Positions 25,373 through 34,988 of a DNA stretch of 64,000 nt are shown here, in pieces; the first letter of the stretch is position 1, and each line of letters begins with the position of its first letter. Source of the DNA: Aquicoccus porphyridii (GTDB lineage: Bacteria; Pseudomonadota; Alphaproteobacteria; Rhodobacterales; Rhodobacteraceae). A program made the translations under genes and the position numbers. Under the pieces are notes generated by a model. That model worked only from the letters and a program-made list of their open reading frames with translations. It did no database searches and was not told the DNA's origin. The stretch spans positions 62,001 to 126,000 of the forward strand of contig NZ_VINQ01000004.1 in NCBI RefSeq assembly GCF_008369105.1, written 5' to 3'.

Positions 25373-26401
25373 TCAGCCGTCGAACAGGTCCGATTGGCCC
25401 GGCACGGGCGGCGGGGCAAGGCCCAGATGGGTCCAGCCCTTATGCGCCAGCATCCGCCCCCGCGGCGTCCGCTGGATCAGCCCCTGCTGCAAGAGATAGG
25501 GCTCGATCACCTCTTCCAGCGCATCGCGCGGCTCGCTCAATGCCGCCGCCATGGTCTCGATCCCGACCGGCCCGCCGTGATAATTCTCAGCAATAAGAGT
25601 GAGATAGCGCCGATCCGCACCGTCAAGCCCGAGCCCGTCCACGCCCAGCCGGGTGAGGGCCGCATCGGCCAGCGCACGGCTGATCTTGCCGCCGCCCTCG
25701 ACCACCGCGAAATCCACCACCCGCCGCAACAGCCGGCCCGCGATCCGCGGCGTCCCGCGTGACCGGCGCGCGATCTCCAACGCGCCTTCGGCTTCCGTCT
25801 CCACCCCCAGCTTGCGGGCATTGGCGGTAACAATCTGATTCAACTCGTGAATTTCGTAGAACTCCAACCGCGTCGGAATCCCGAACCGGTCGCGCAGCGG
25901 CGTGGTGAGCAGCCCCAGCCGCGTCGTCGCCCCGACTAGCGTGAAGGGCTGCAACTCGATCCGCACCGTGCGCGCCGCCGGCCCCTCGCCGATCACAAGG
26001 TCCAGTTCGAAATCTTCGAGCGCCGGATAAAGCACTTCTTCCACGACCGGGTTAAGCCGATGAATTTCATCAATAAACAGCACATCCCGCGCTTCGAGAT
26101 TGGTCAGGATCGCGGCCAGATCCCCGGCCTTGGCCAGCACCGGCCCCGAGGTCATCCGGAAACCGACCCCCAACTCGCGCGCCATGATCTGCGCCAGCGT
26201 CGTCTTGCCCAGCCCGGGGGGGCCGTGAAACAGCGTGTGATCCATCGCCTCGCCACGCATCCGCGCCGACTGGATGAACACCCGCAGATTGGCCCGCGCC
26301 GCCTCCTGCCCCACGAACTCATCAAGACTCTGGGGTCGCAACGCCCGATCCATGTCCTCGGGCAGCGGCGCGGCGCGCAATGTCGGGTCGGACTCGGTCA
26401 T
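25373..26401 (-). CDS. ruvB: Holliday junction branch migration helicase RuvB
   Basis: This AAA+ motor drives branch migration with RuvA. Length 342 is typical. Walker [11 protein letters not shown] has K66, Walker B is [10 protein letters not shown], and the sensor region [18 protein letters not shown] is present, followed by the RuvB winged-helix C-terminus ([19 protein letters not shown], in part). It starts 3 bp after the ruvA stop, completing ruvCAB. Confidence 0.98.
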   Translation of the reverse strand: MTESDPTLRAAPLPEDMDRALRPQSLDEFVGQEAARANLRVFIQSARMRGEAMDHTLFHGPPGLGKTTLAQIMARELGVGFRMTSGPVLAKAGDLAAILTNLEARDVLFIDEIHRLNPVVEEVLYPALEDFELDLVIGEGPAARTVRIELQPFTLVGATTRLGLLTTPLRDRFGIPTRLEFYEIHELNQIVTANARKLGVETEAEGALEIARRSRGTPRIAGRLLRRVVDFAVVEGGGKISRALADAALTRLGVDGLGLDGADRRYLTLIAENYHGGPVGIETMAAALSEPRDALEEVIEPYLLQQGLIQRTPRGRMLAHKGWTHLGLAPPPVPGQSDLFDG

Positions 26402-26404
26402 GAA

Positions 26405-27085
26405 TTATCCCTTCGGAGCCAACAGCTTGAGCGCCGCACGGATGAGTGTCGCAGTGTCCGCGCCGGGCGCATCGCCCGCCGCCTGTGCCACCGCACCCGC
26501 CGCCTCGCCCGGGCCATAGCCAAGGTTCGACAACGCCGACAAGGCTTCGGACTGCACCGCCGCACCACCACTTTCCACCCGCTTGGGCTGGGGCTGTGCC
26601 GACGCGGGATCACCTTCGATCACCTCGCCCGCCGCCCCGTCCGACGCCAGTGTCGCCGCCAGCGCCCCGCCCAGCGCCATCACCGCCGGGGCCTTGTCCT
26701 TCAACTCGTTGACGACCCGTTGCGCCGTCTTGGGGCCGATCCCCCTGGCAGCCTTGACCGCGTTCCAGTCACCCAATGCGATCGCGCGATTAACCCCTTC
26801 TGCACCAAGTGCGCCCAGAATGGCCAGAGACGCCTTGGCCCCCACCCCCTGAACGCTCATCAACAAACGATGCCATTCCTTTTCCAGAAGCGACGGAAAT
26901 CCGAAAAGCTGCAACAGATCCTCGCGCACCAGAAGATCGGTGTAAAGCGTCACCGCCTCGCCCGGCCCGGGCAGCGTGGCAAGGGTGCGATCGGAGCAAT
27001 AAACGAGGTATCCCACCCCGCGCACGTCGATCAGCACGTGATCGTCGCCCTTGTAATCCAACAGCCCGCTGATCTTGCCGATCAT
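26405..27085 (-). CDS. ruvA: Holliday junction branch migration protein RuvA
   Basis: RuvA binds the four-way junction as a tetramer and loads RuvB. The N-terminal OB-fold begins [21 protein letters not shown] and the helix-hairpin-helix [17 protein letters not shown] is followed by the second one [17 protein letters not shown]. It is 226 residues because of a longer flexible linker before the C-terminal RuvB-interaction domain. It overlaps ruvC by 4 bp. Confidence 0.97.
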   Translation of the reverse strand: MIGKISGLLDYKGDDHVLIDVRGVGYLVYCSDRTLATLPGPGEAVTLYTDLLVREDLLQLFGFPSLLEKEWHRLLMSVQGVGAKASLAILGALGAEGVNRAIALGDWNAVKAARGIGPKTAQRVVNELKDKAPAVMALGGALAATLASDGAAGEVIEGDPASAQPQPKRVESGGAAVQSEALSALSNLGYGPGEAAGAVAQAAGDAPGADTATLIRAALKLLAPKG

Positions 27086-27588
27086 GCCCCCACCTCTTTC
27101 TTCGCGGCGGAAATCGCCGCTGCGCTGCGGGCATGATGCGCATGGCAGATCGCGATGGCCAGAGCATCCGCCGCGTCCGGCCCCTCGATCACGACCCCGG
27201 GGAGCTGCATTTTCACCATATGCGCGATCTGGGCCTTGTCGGCGTGGCCCACGCCCACCACCGTCTTCTTGACCGTGTTGGGCGCGTATTCCCCGACGCG
27301 CAGCCCCGCCTGCGCCGGCACCAGAAGGGCAATGCCCCGCGCCTGCCCGAGCTTGAGCGTCGCCGCCCCGTCCTTGTTCACGAAGGTCTGCTCGACCGCA
27401 GCCGTGTCCGGGCCAAAGCGGATCAGAATGGCATGAAGATCATCATAAAGACGCCTCAGCCGATCCGCCAATTCCCCCGTTCCCGAATGGCAGATTCCGT
27501 TGGCCACGTGGCTCAACCTGCTGCCCTCGACGTCGATCACGCCCCAGCCGAGGTTCCGAAGCCCCGGGTCGATCCCTAAAACCCGCAT
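27082..27588 (-). CDS. ruvC: Crossover junction endodeoxyribonuclease RuvC
   Basis: This resolvase cuts Holliday junctions. The start at 27588 gives MRVLGIDPG, with the first catalytic aspartate D7; the others are E in AVEQTFVNK and two aspartates in [14 protein letters not shown]. It is 168 residues long. The upstream open frame to 27738 shows no family sequence and is not used. First gene of ruvCAB. Confidence 0.96.
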   Translation of the reverse strand: MRVLGIDPGLRNLGWGVIDVEGSRLSHVANGICHSGTGELADRLRRLYDDLHAILIRFGPDTAAVEQTFVNKDGAATLKLGQARGIALLVPAQAGLRVGEYAPNTVKKTVVGVGHADKAQIAHMVKMQLPGVVIEGPDAADALAIAICHAHHARSAAAISAAKKEVGA

Positions 27589-27898
27589 CGATTTTGCCTG
27601 TCTGTTGCTTTTTTGAACCACTAGCACGAAACGGGAACACAAGCCAACGACAATCACGCAATTCCAAAAAGCGACCTTTTGCAAACCGGCGCGACAGCCG
27701 CGGTCAGATTGCGCCTTTGCACGTGCAGAAAACGACATTCCTCATCGGCCGATTAGCCTTGTTTAAAAGGGGAATGAGCCGATTCTTGCCCATGCAGAAA
27801 TTGCATAGGACTTATGCTCTTTTCACTGCTTGTCGCGGCCCGAAACCGGGCCTATTTGCCGTTCACAAACAGCAAACCGCCACTCAAACCAAGGGAAC
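27589..27898. other. Divergent promoter region between ruvC and the DUF1127 gene
   Basis: This 310-bp region is A+T-richer than its surroundings and has no gene I can support. It must hold both promoters; 27800-27825 (TTGCATAGGACTTATGCTC) is a possible promoter core for the DUF1127 gene. Nothing else stands out. Confidence 0.45.
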
Positions 27899-28111
27899 AT
27901 GGATATGGCTGCAATCGACACCCCCCGCGTTCAGCTTTCCGCTGGCACCAACGGCCGTATCGGCCAACTCTTTGCATCGCTCGTCGCGACGATCGTGGCA
28001 TGGAACGATACCCGCGTGACCCGCAATGCGCTGTCGCAACTGAGCGACCGCGAGCTTGAAGACATCGGCCTGTGCCGTGGCGATATCGACAATATCGCAG
28101 CAAAACGCTAA
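27899..28111 (+). CDS. DUF1127 small arginine-containing protein
   Basis: The 70-residue protein ends with the DUF1127 motif WNDTRVTRNALSQLSDRELEDIGLCRGDI (given in part: LSDRELEDIGL). Such small proteins are abundant in alphaproteobacteria; some affect phosphate, carbon or small-RNA-related responses, and RNA binding has been shown for a few homologues. The ATG at 27899 is followed by another at 27905. A strong intrinsic terminator follows 24 bp after the stop, so it is a monocistronic, probably well-expressed gene. Confidence 0.9.
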   Translation: MDMAAIDTPRVQLSAGTNGRIGQLFASLVATIVAWNDTRVTRNALSQLSDRELEDIGLCRGDIDNIAAKR

Positions 28112-28134
28112 GCTCCGGACCAGTCAAACGGGAA

Positions 28135-28168
28135 AGCCGCGTCAGGAACAATCCTGACGCGGCTTTTT
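28135..28168 (+). terminator. Intrinsic terminator after the DUF1127 gene
   Basis: AGCCGCGTCAGGA and TCCTGACGCGGCT form a perfect 13-bp stem around ACAA, followed by TTTTTC. This is the cleanest intrinsic terminator in the window. Confidence 0.95.
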
Positions 28169-28184
28169 CTTTGACGAGAGACGA

Positions 28185-28535
28185 TTACTTGATGAAGGGC
28201 GCGATGGTGGTGGCAATCCGAATGCTCACCCGGTCAGGCTGCAACACCCACGCGCCGGCCCATTCGAAAACCGTTCCCTGCTTCATTTCGTCGATACGAT
28301 CCGCATAGCCGGTTGCACCGAAATGCGCGATGGCAACGCTTTTGAACAGGCAGAAACCCAGAACAAGATAAATCAGGCCCTTCACGGGGATATTGGGGCC
28401 GCTTCGCCGTCGCCGCACGACGATAAGCCCATCGGCCCCGACAACCGGTGCATAGGATGGTCCCCGGGCAACCCGCCGGTGGGAGCGGTTGATCCGCGTC
28501 AGCCGCTTGTCAAAATCCGCGAACTTGTCAGGCAT
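28185..28535 (-). CDS. Conserved hypothetical protein with one membrane segment
   Basis: The 116-residue protein has a basic N-terminal half (RLTRINRSHRRVARG, then VVRRRRSG) and a single hydrophobic segment at about residues 51-70 (VKGLIYLVLGFCLFKSVAIAHF). The remainder should be extracytoplasmic. No named domain is recognised. Codon usage is like neighbouring genes. It is convergent with the DUF1127 gene, whose terminator lies between them. Confidence 0.7.
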   Translation of the reverse strand: MPDKFADFDKRLTRINRSHRRVARGPSYAPVVGADGLIVVRRRRSGPNIPVKGLIYLVLGFCLFKSVAIAHFGATGYADRIDEMKQGTVFEWAGAWVLQPDRVSIRIATTIAPFIK

Positions 28536-28657
28536 GGCAGCCTAGCCTCCGGTACATGCCCCCACCGAAGTGGCGAAAACATGCCGAGGGAATGTGGCAA
28601 ATGTATGGCAAACCCTTAAAATAAGGCAAAAAATTGGCTTTCCGCCATCATACCGCC

Positions 28658-29527
28658 TTAAACTTTGCCCAGCGTCAGGGTCGTCCACTCACCAATCTCG
28701 TCGCGCGCAAGGGTATTGGTTCCCAGCCGTGAATAAACCGCCAATACGTCATCGGCCTGTTCATTCAGGATGCCCGAAAGAATCGCCCGCCCCCCGGATG
28801 CAAGCGCATCTGTCAGGTCCGGCGCGAGCGCAATCAGCGGCCCCTTGAGAATATTGGCAAAGATCAGGTCGAAAGGTGCGGCAGCCATAAGATCGGGATG
28901 ATCGAACCCCGCCGCCTCGACACAGCGCACCCGATCCTCCAGACCGTTGGCCCGGACATTGGCCTGCGCCACGTCGACCGCAACCGAGTCGATATCGCTG
29001 GCTATGACCGGATCGGACCAGATCCGCGCCGCCGCCATGGCCAGGACCGCGGTGCCACAGCCGATATCCGCGACGCTTCTGCCGACGAAACCCGCATCCA
29101 CAAGCCGATCCAGCGCAAGCAGACAGCCCAGCGTGGTTCCGTGATGCCCGGTGCCAAAGGCCATCGCCGCCTCAATCAACAGCGGCTCGGCCCCCTTGGG
29201 CAGCTTGTCAGCATCATGACTGCCATGAACGAAAAAACGACCGGCCTCGACCGGGGCCAATTCGCGCCGAACCTTTGCGACCCAGTCGGTCTCGGGCAAT
29301 TCCGAGATGACGAAGGGCCGGGCATCGTGCAGCGCCTCAAGCAGGGCAAGACCCGCGCGGTCCGGCGGTTCGGTAAAATATCCGCCCACTTCCCAAAGCC
29401 CGGAGCCGTCTTCAAGCTCGAACACGCCCACGCCGACCGGTTCGGGATCGAGCCGCTCCATCTCCTCGCCAAGCGCCTCGGCGGCGGTTTTCCCGGCAAG
29501 GGTGGTCAATGCGGTAAAGGTGGGCAT
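28658..29527 (-). CDS. prmA: Ribosomal protein L11 methyltransferase
   Basis: PrmA trimethylates ribosomal protein L11 with S-adenosylmethionine. The SAM-binding motif VADIGCGTAVLAMAAA and the upstream AMAFGTGHHGTT are family signatures; the motif near NILKGPLIALAPDL matches the NPP(F/Y)-like region with the PrmA variant. Length 289 is normal. It lies 62 bp downstream of the MFS gene, without overlap. Confidence 0.95.
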   Translation of the reverse strand: MPTFTALTTLAGKTAAEALGEEMERLDPEPVGVGVFELEDGSGLWEVGGYFTEPPDRAGLALLEALHDARPFVISELPETDWVAKVRRELAPVEAGRFFVHGSHDADKLPKGAEPLLIEAAMAFGTGHHGTTLGCLLALDRLVDAGFVGRSVADIGCGTAVLAMAAARIWSDPVIASDIDSVAVDVAQANVRANGLEDRVRCVEAAGFDHPDLMAAAPFDLIFANILKGPLIALAPDLTDALASGGRAILSGILNEQADDVLAVYSRLGTNTLARDEIGEWTTLTLGKV

Positions 29528-29589
29528 GGCATGTCTCCGGTGTTTTCGCTGGCGGTAAGGGCGATGCGCAGGGCGGTCAAGCCATGCAG

Positions 29590-30825
29590 TTACTCGGCCG
29601 GGGCCGCGCGCACGAAACGCGAGAAGATCGTTTCATTGCCCGGTTCCGGATGTCGTGGAATCAACAGGGCAAGGCAAAGCGACAGCCCGGCCATCGACGC
29701 CGCCAAGAGGAAAACCGACCCCGGGGACACCAGCCAGAGATAGCCAAGCGATGCCGGCAGGAACACCGCTGCGATGTGATTGATGGTAAAGGCCACGGCG
29801 GCGGTCGGGGCGATGTCACCGGGAGCAGCGATCTTCTGAAAATAGGTCTTGAGCGCCAGTGCCAGCGCAAAGAACATGTGGTCGAGCACGTAAAGCACCG
29901 CCGCCAGCACCACGCCCCAGCCGAAATAATATATCCCGCCATAGGCGAGGAAAACGGTAATCAGCCCGACATATTCGAACGCCAGCGCGTTGCGCTCGCC
30001 AAAACGCGCGACCGCCCGGCCAAAGAGCGGTGCCGCCACCATGTTGAACACCAGGTTGATCAGGAAAAGCGCGGTCACTTCGTGAACGTCAAAGCCGAAT
30101 TTCTCGACCATCATGAAGCCGGCGAAGACGATGAAGATCTGTCGCCGCGCACCGGACATGAATTGCAGCGCATAGTATAGCCAATAGCGTTTGCGCAGGA
30201 TCATCTTCTTGATCTGCGGATTGGGCGCCTCGAACTGGGGATAGGCGAACCAGGCGAAAACCGCGATCAGCGCCGTCGTTCCACCCGCAACCATGTAAAC
30301 GAACGCATAGCTCAGATCGAAGGCCCGCCAAGTCAGAACGATCAACCCGTAGGCCACCAAGGTTGCCGCCGACCCGGCCGCCAGCAACAGGCCCAATACC
30401 TGCGGCGCGCGGTCCTTGGGCAGCCATTGCAATTGCAGCGACTGGTTGACCGTCTCGTAATAGTGAAAGCCGATGGACGAGAGCATCGTGATGGTCAGGA
30501 TTCCCGCCATGGAGGGGAAAAAAGCGGTCAGCGCCGTCGCCACACCCAGCAGGATGAGCGAGACAAGCGCCAGCACCTGCTCACGCACGAAAATGATGAT
30601 CGCGATCACCCCGATGGCCAGAAAGCCCGGAATCTCGCGCACCGTATGCAGCCAGCCATTGTCCGAGCCGTCGAACCTGCCGACCTCGATGATGAAATTG
30701 TTGAGCAGCGCCGACCATGTGGCAAAGGCGATCGGCATCGCCGCCGCCATCAGGAAAAGCAGTGCAACCGGCCGTCGCCAGAACGGCAGGGATTGCGCCT
30801 GATCGAGTCGAACTGTCTTGCTCAT
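29590..30825 (-). CDS. Major facilitator superfamily transporter
   Basis: The 411-residue protein has twelve predicted hydrophobic helices and a cytoplasmic loop of basic residues around 210-222 (QIKKMILRKRYW). The substrate is not evident. It is divergent from the YeeE/YedE gene across a 109-bp region containing an FNR-like box, so it may be oxygen-regulated together with it. Start ATG (MSKTVRLDQ). Confidence 0.9.
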   Translation of the reverse strand: MSKTVRLDQAQSLPFWRRPVALLFLMAAAMPIAFATWSALLNNFIIEVGRFDGSDNGWLHTVREIPGFLAIGVIAIIIFVREQVLALVSLILLGVATALTAFFPSMAGILTITMLSSIGFHYYETVNQSLQLQWLPKDRAPQVLGLLLAAGSAATLVAYGLIVLTWRAFDLSYAFVYMVAGGTTALIAVFAWFAYPQFEAPNPQIKKMILRKRYWLYYALQFMSGARRQIFIVFAGFMMVEKFGFDVHEVTALFLINLVFNMVAAPLFGRAVARFGERNALAFEYVGLITVFLAYGGIYYFGWGVVLAAVLYVLDHMFFALALALKTYFQKIAAPGDIAPTAAVAFTINHIAAVFLPASLGYLWLVSPGSVFLLAASMAGLSLCLALLIPRHPEPGNETIFSRFVRAAPAE

Positions 30826-30865
30826 GATTCCCGATACGACTTTTCACCGGGATTGCCCAGCCCAT

Positions 30866-30879
30866 CTGATCTGGATCAA
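30866..30879. promoter_or_regulatory. FNR/CRP-family (FnrL-like) box
   Basis: CTGATCTGGATCAA matches the FNR consensus TTGAT-N4-ATCAA at 9 of 10 positions. It lies between two divergent transporter genes, 40 bp from the MFS start and 55 bp from the YeeE start. Confidence 0.6.
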
Positions 30880-30934
30880 GGAAACACATCAAAACTCACG
30901 CATATGTTCTCCGGAACAAGCAAGAGACATGCCC

Positions 30935-31996
30935 ATGGACCTGATCCCCCTCGTCGAGCGCATCGGTGAAAGCCCGACAGCCGCCCTGTTCGGGCTGATC
31001 ACGGGGATCGTTTTCGGGGTTGCCGCACAACGATCGCGGTTTTGCCTGCGTGCGGCGGCAGTCGAATTTGCCCGTGGCTTGATGCAGGACAAGGTGGCGG
31101 TGTGGCTTTTGACGTTTTCGACCGCCCTTGTCTGGGTGCAGGGGGCGAAACTCCTGGGCCTGATGCGCAGTGACGAGGCCCGGATGATGGCCGTCACGGG
31201 AAGCTGGTCGGGCGCAATCATCGGTGGATTGCTGTTCGGCGTGGGCATGGTGCTGGCCCGGGGCTGTTCGGGGCGGCTTCTGGTGCTGGCAGCGACCGGA
31301 AACCTGCGTTCGGTCGTCTCGGGGCTGGTCTTTGCAGTGGTGGCACAGATGTCGCTTGCGGGGTGGCTTGCGCCGCTGCGCGATTATCTCGCCACGCTCT
31401 GGACCACCGAAGGCGGGCGCAACCTCGATCTTCTGGTCTTCTTTGGAGTCCCGCAAAATACCGGTCTGGTGCTCGGTCTCTTAACGGCCGCCCTCGCGCT
31501 TTATATCTCCTATCGTCACCGGATCGGGTTTTCGCGCCTCGTCTTTGCCTCGGGCGTGGGGTTTGCCGTTGCATTGGGTTGGGTTCTGACTTTCTCGCTC
31601 AGCCAGATCGCATTCGATCCCGTACCGATCGAAAGTGCCACCTTCTCAGGGCCTTCCGCGAATACGTTGATGTTCTTTCTCGACCGGAACGCGGTGCTGG
31701 AATTCGACATCGGACTGGTACCGGGGGTGGTCCTCGGCTCGTTTCTGGCGGCGATCTTGACCCGCGAGTTCCGGTTTCAGGGGTTTTCCGACGAATCCAG
31801 CATGCGCCGGTCGATGTTCGGCGCGGTGTTGATGGGCTTTGGCGCGATGCTGGCCGGAGGCTGTGCCATCGGGGCGGGCGTGACCGGCGGGTCGATCTTT
31901 GCGGGCACGGCCTGGCTTGCGCTTTTCTGCATGTGGGTGGGCGCGATGCTGACTGATATCATCGTCGATCAGCCCCGGGTGGCCGCCACCGCCTGA
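30935..31996 (+). CDS. YeeE/YedE family sulfur-compound transporter
   Basis: The 353-residue membrane protein has the conserved cysteines of YeeE/YedE (TsuA-like) thiosulfate importers: C37 (RSRFCLRAA), C111 (ARGCSGR) and the GGCAIGAG motif near residue 310. The ATG at 30935 has AAGAGA with 7 nt spacing. The duplicated GxxxGxxxARGC-like architecture suggests a two-repeat channel. It probably imports thiosulfate or another sulfur species; in some bacteria such genes are linked to selenium metabolism. Confidence 0.9.
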   Translation: MDLIPLVERIGESPTAALFGLITGIVFGVAAQRSRFCLRAAAVEFARGLMQDKVAVWLLTFSTALVWVQGAKLLGLMRSDEARMMAVTGSWSGAIIGGLLFGVGMVLARGCSGRLLVLAATGNLRSVVSGLVFAVVAQMSLAGWLAPLRDYLATLWTTEGGRNLDLLVFFGVPQNTGLVLGLLTAALALYISYRHRIGFSRLVFASGVGFAVALGWVLTFSLSQIAFDPVPIESATFSGPSANTLMFFLDRNAVLEFDIGLVPGVVLGSFLAAILTREFRFQGFSDESSMRRSMFGAVLMGFGAMLAGGCAIGAGVTGGSIFAGTAWLALFCMWVGAMLTDIIVDQPRVAATA

Positions 31997-32012
31997 GTCC
32001 AAACGAACCGCG

Positions 32013-34214
32013 TCAATAGAAACTCTGCGGGTCGATATCGACGGTCAGGCGCAGGTTCGGCCCTTGTTTGAGCTGTGCGATCCACGCGGCCACCGCCTGT
32101 TGCAGCGCAGCGCCCTTTGCGGCCTTGACCAGAAGCCGCACCCGATGACGCCCGCGGATACGCGCCACGGGCGCGGGTGCGGGGCCAAACACCTGCGCCC
32201 CGATCCGGCGCAGATGGGCATCGTTGCGGGCCAGTTCAGCCCCTGCGTCAAAGGCCTCCTGCATGTCAGGCGAAGACAGGATGATCCCGGCCATGCGGCC
32301 ATAGGGCGGCACCCCCGCATGGCGGCGCTCTTCGGCCTCGGCGCGCCAGAACGCCTCCTCGTCCCCCGCCAGAATGGCGCGGATCACCGGGTGTTCCGGC
32401 TGATAGGTCTGCAATAACGCCTCGCCCGGCCTGTCGGCCCGCCCGGCCCGGCCCGAAACCTGCCGCATCAATTGGAATGTGCGTTCCGCGGCGCGCAAAT
32501 CCGAGCCCTGGAGCCCAAGATCAGCGTCGATTACCCCCACAAGGGTCAGCAGGGGAAAATTGTGCCCCTTGGCAACAAGTTGAGTGCCGATGACAATATC
32601 AGCTCCACCTTCGGCAATCTCGCGGATACGTTCTTTCAGTGCGCGGGCCGAGCCGAACAGATCGGATGACAGGGTCGCAACCCGCGCGTCCGGAAACAAC
32701 TCGCTCGCTTCTTCCTGCAATCGCTCGACCCCGGGGCCAACCGGGGCAAGCCGATCCTCGCCCCCGCAAGCGGGGCAGACATCGGGCATGGGCTTTGTCT
32801 CACCGCATTGGTGACAGACCAGTCGCTTGAGAAAGCGGTGTTCAACCATGCGCGCATCGCAATGGTCACAACCGATCTGGTGCCCACAAGCCCGGCAGAT
32901 CGTCACCGGCGCGTAACCGCGACGGTTAAGGAACAAAAGCGATTGTTCGCCGCGTTCGATCCGCTCTCGCACCGCCCCGGCAAGACGCGGGGAAATCCAG
33001 CGGTTGGAGGGCAGATCGGCGCCGCGCATGTCGATGGCACGCATCTCGGGCAGCACGGACTCGCCAAAGCGGCTGGTCAGTTCCAGCTTGGCATATTTGC
33101 CCGCTTGCGCATTGGCCCAACTTTCGAGACTGGGCGTGGCAGAGGCCAGCACCACCTGCGCACCGCAGATCGACGCGCGCAGCACGGCCATGTCGCGAGC
33201 ATTGTAAAGCGCGCCATCCTCTTGCTTGTAAGAGGTGTCATGCTCTTCATCGACAACGATCAACCCCAGATCAAGGAACGGTAGAAAGAGCGCCGAACGC
33301 GCCCCCACGACGAGTTGCGCCCCCCCCTGCCCGACCATTTTCCATGTCCGGCGACGTTCGGTCATGGTGACGCCTGAATGCCATTCCGCCGATTTCGCGC
33401 CGAACCGTTCCTCGACCCGGGCCATGAATTCGGCGCTGAGCGCGATCTCGGGCAGCAGGACGAGCGCCTGACGCCGCTGACGAAAACACTCGGCCACCGC
33501 TTCGAGATAGACCTCGGTCTTGCCCGACCCAGTGATCCCGCGCAAAAGCGTCGTGCCATAGGCGCCCGACCGGATGCCGTGGCGCAGGTGCTCGGCAGCG
33601 GTGCTCTGATCCTCGGTCAGGGTTTTGCTGGTGCGGTCTTCATCGAGCAGCGGAAAGGGCAGATCGCGCGGGCTGTCCTCTTCGCGCACAGCACCCTGTT
33701 TGACCAGCCCCTTGACCACCGAGGGGGTGACCCCTGCCGCCTCGCTCAACTCCTTGAGTGTAAAAGACAAACCGCCATACTCCTGCAACGCAGAGAGCAC
33801 CCGGCGGCGGGCATCGGTCATCCGGTCGGGTGTTACGTCGCCCGGGCGATAGACCTTGCGCATCGAGGGTGGATCGCCCAGCCCCGGCGCGCGGGTGGCG
33901 AGCCGCAGCATCGCGGGCAGCGGCGTCAGGGTGTAATCCGCCGCACGTTCGAGAAACATCTGCATTTCCGCGCGCATCGGCGCCACGTCCAGCACCCGGA
34001 TCACCGAGCGAATCTTCGAGCGGTCGAAATCGCCCCGCCCGCGCGCCCAGACCACGCCCGGAACCTTGCGCGGACCAAGCGGCACCTCGACGAAGGCGCC
34101 CAGATGACAGCCTCCTTCCGGCGCCTTGTAATCCAGCAGCCGGTCGAGCGGCTGTGTCGTCAGCACCGCAACCAGATCTCCCTCGTCAAAAAAGTCCTGT
34201 CGGCCCATGGCCAC
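32013..34214 (-). CDS. priA: Primosomal protein N' (PriA helicase)
   Basis: PriA is the 3'-5' helicase that restarts stalled forks. It has 733 residues. Walker A GITGSGKTEV, DEEH box (VVDEEHDTSYKQ) and the zinc-binding cluster CRACGHQIGCDHC...CHQCGETKPMPDVCPACG (quoted in parts) are all present, with the C-terminal helicase motif VSGRAGRADRPG. It is a single gene on the minus strand, back to back with fsa. Confidence 0.96.
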   Translation of the reverse strand: MAMGRQDFFDEGDLVAVLTTQPLDRLLDYKAPEGGCHLGAFVEVPLGPRKVPGVVWARGRGDFDRSKIRSVIRVLDVAPMRAEMQMFLERAADYTLTPLPAMLRLATRAPGLGDPPSMRKVYRPGDVTPDRMTDARRRVLSALQEYGGLSFTLKELSEAAGVTPSVVKGLVKQGAVREEDSPRDLPFPLLDEDRTSKTLTEDQSTAAEHLRHGIRSGAYGTTLLRGITGSGKTEVYLEAVAECFRQRRQALVLLPEIALSAEFMARVEERFGAKSAEWHSGVTMTERRRTWKMVGQGGAQLVVGARSALFLPFLDLGLIVVDEEHDTSYKQEDGALYNARDMAVLRASICGAQVVLASATPSLESWANAQAGKYAKLELTSRFGESVLPEMRAIDMRGADLPSNRWISPRLAGAVRERIERGEQSLLFLNRRGYAPVTICRACGHQIGCDHCDARMVEHRFLKRLVCHQCGETKPMPDVCPACGGEDRLAPVGPGVERLQEEASELFPDARVATLSSDLFGSARALKERIREIAEGGADIVIGTQLVAKGHNFPLLTLVGVIDADLGLQGSDLRAAERTFQLMRQVSGRAGRADRPGEALLQTYQPEHPVIRAILAGDEEAFWRAEAEERRHAGVPPYGRMAGIILSSPDMQEAFDAGAELARNDAHLRRIGAQVFGPAPAPVARIRGRHRVRLLVKAAKGAALQQAVAAWIAQLKQGPNLRLTVDIDPQSFY

Positions 34215-34295
34215 TCCGGGTTAGGGGTTTCGAGAGCTATTCGTATCGGGTAAATCGGCTCGAGACAAAACCCAACCTTTACCGGGGCAGATGCC

Positions 34296-34949
34296 ATGAA
34301 ATTCTTTGTTGATACCGCCGAGATCGACGCGATTGCGGAACTGAACGATCTGGGCATGGCCGACGGGGTGACGACCAACCCCTCGCTTATCATGAAATCA
34401 GGGCGTGATATCCTTGAAGTCACGAAAGAAATTGCCGACCTGATCGATGGCCCGGTAAGTGCCGAAGTGGTTGCAACCGAGGCCGAGGCGATGATTGCCG
34501 AGGGTCGCAAACTGGCAAAGATCGCCGACAACATCACGATCAAGGTGCCGCTGACATGGGACGGGCTCAAGGCGTGCAAGGTGCTGAGCACGGAGGGCCA
34601 CATGGTCAACGTGACCCTGTGTTTCAGCGTCAACCAGGCGCTTCTGGCGGCCAAGGCCGGCGCCAGCTTCATCAGCCCGTTCATCGGGCGCCTGGATGAT
34701 ATCAATCTCGACGGGATGGAACTGATCGCCGATATCCGGCAGGTCTATGACAATTTCGGCTTCGAGACCGAGATCCTTGCCGCGTCGATCCGCAGCGTGA
34801 ATCATATCGCCGATTGCGCCCGGATCGGGGCCGATGTGATCACCGCGCCGCCCGATGTGATCAAGGCGATGGTCCATCACCCGCTGACCGACAAGGGCCT
34901 TGCCGCCTTTATGGCGGATTGGAAAAAAACGGGGCAGAAAATCCTGTAA
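34296..34949 (+). CDS. fsa: Transaldolase family protein (fructose-6-phosphate aldolase type)
   Basis: This 217-residue short transaldolase starts [13 protein letters not shown], with the TTNPSL motif at 26-31. The Schiff-base lysine is K83 (NITIKVPLT). This length is typical of the Fsa/TalC group, which performs either transaldolase or fructose-6-phosphate aldolase reactions; the two cannot be told apart from the sequence alone. Followed by DUF484 at a 39-bp distance. Confidence 0.93.
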   Translation: MKFFVDTAEIDAIAELNDLGMADGVTTNPSLIMKSGRDILEVTKEIADLIDGPVSAEVVATEAEAMIAEGRKLAKIADNITIKVPLTWDGLKACKVLSTEGHMVNVTLCFSVNQALLAAKAGASFISPFIGRLDDINLDGMELIADIRQVYDNFGFETEILAASIRSVNHIADCARIGADVITAPPDVIKAMVHHPLTDKGLAAFMADWKKTGQKIL

Positions 34950-34988
34950 AGGCATGTTATAAAGGCCGAAATATATATAGAGGACACA

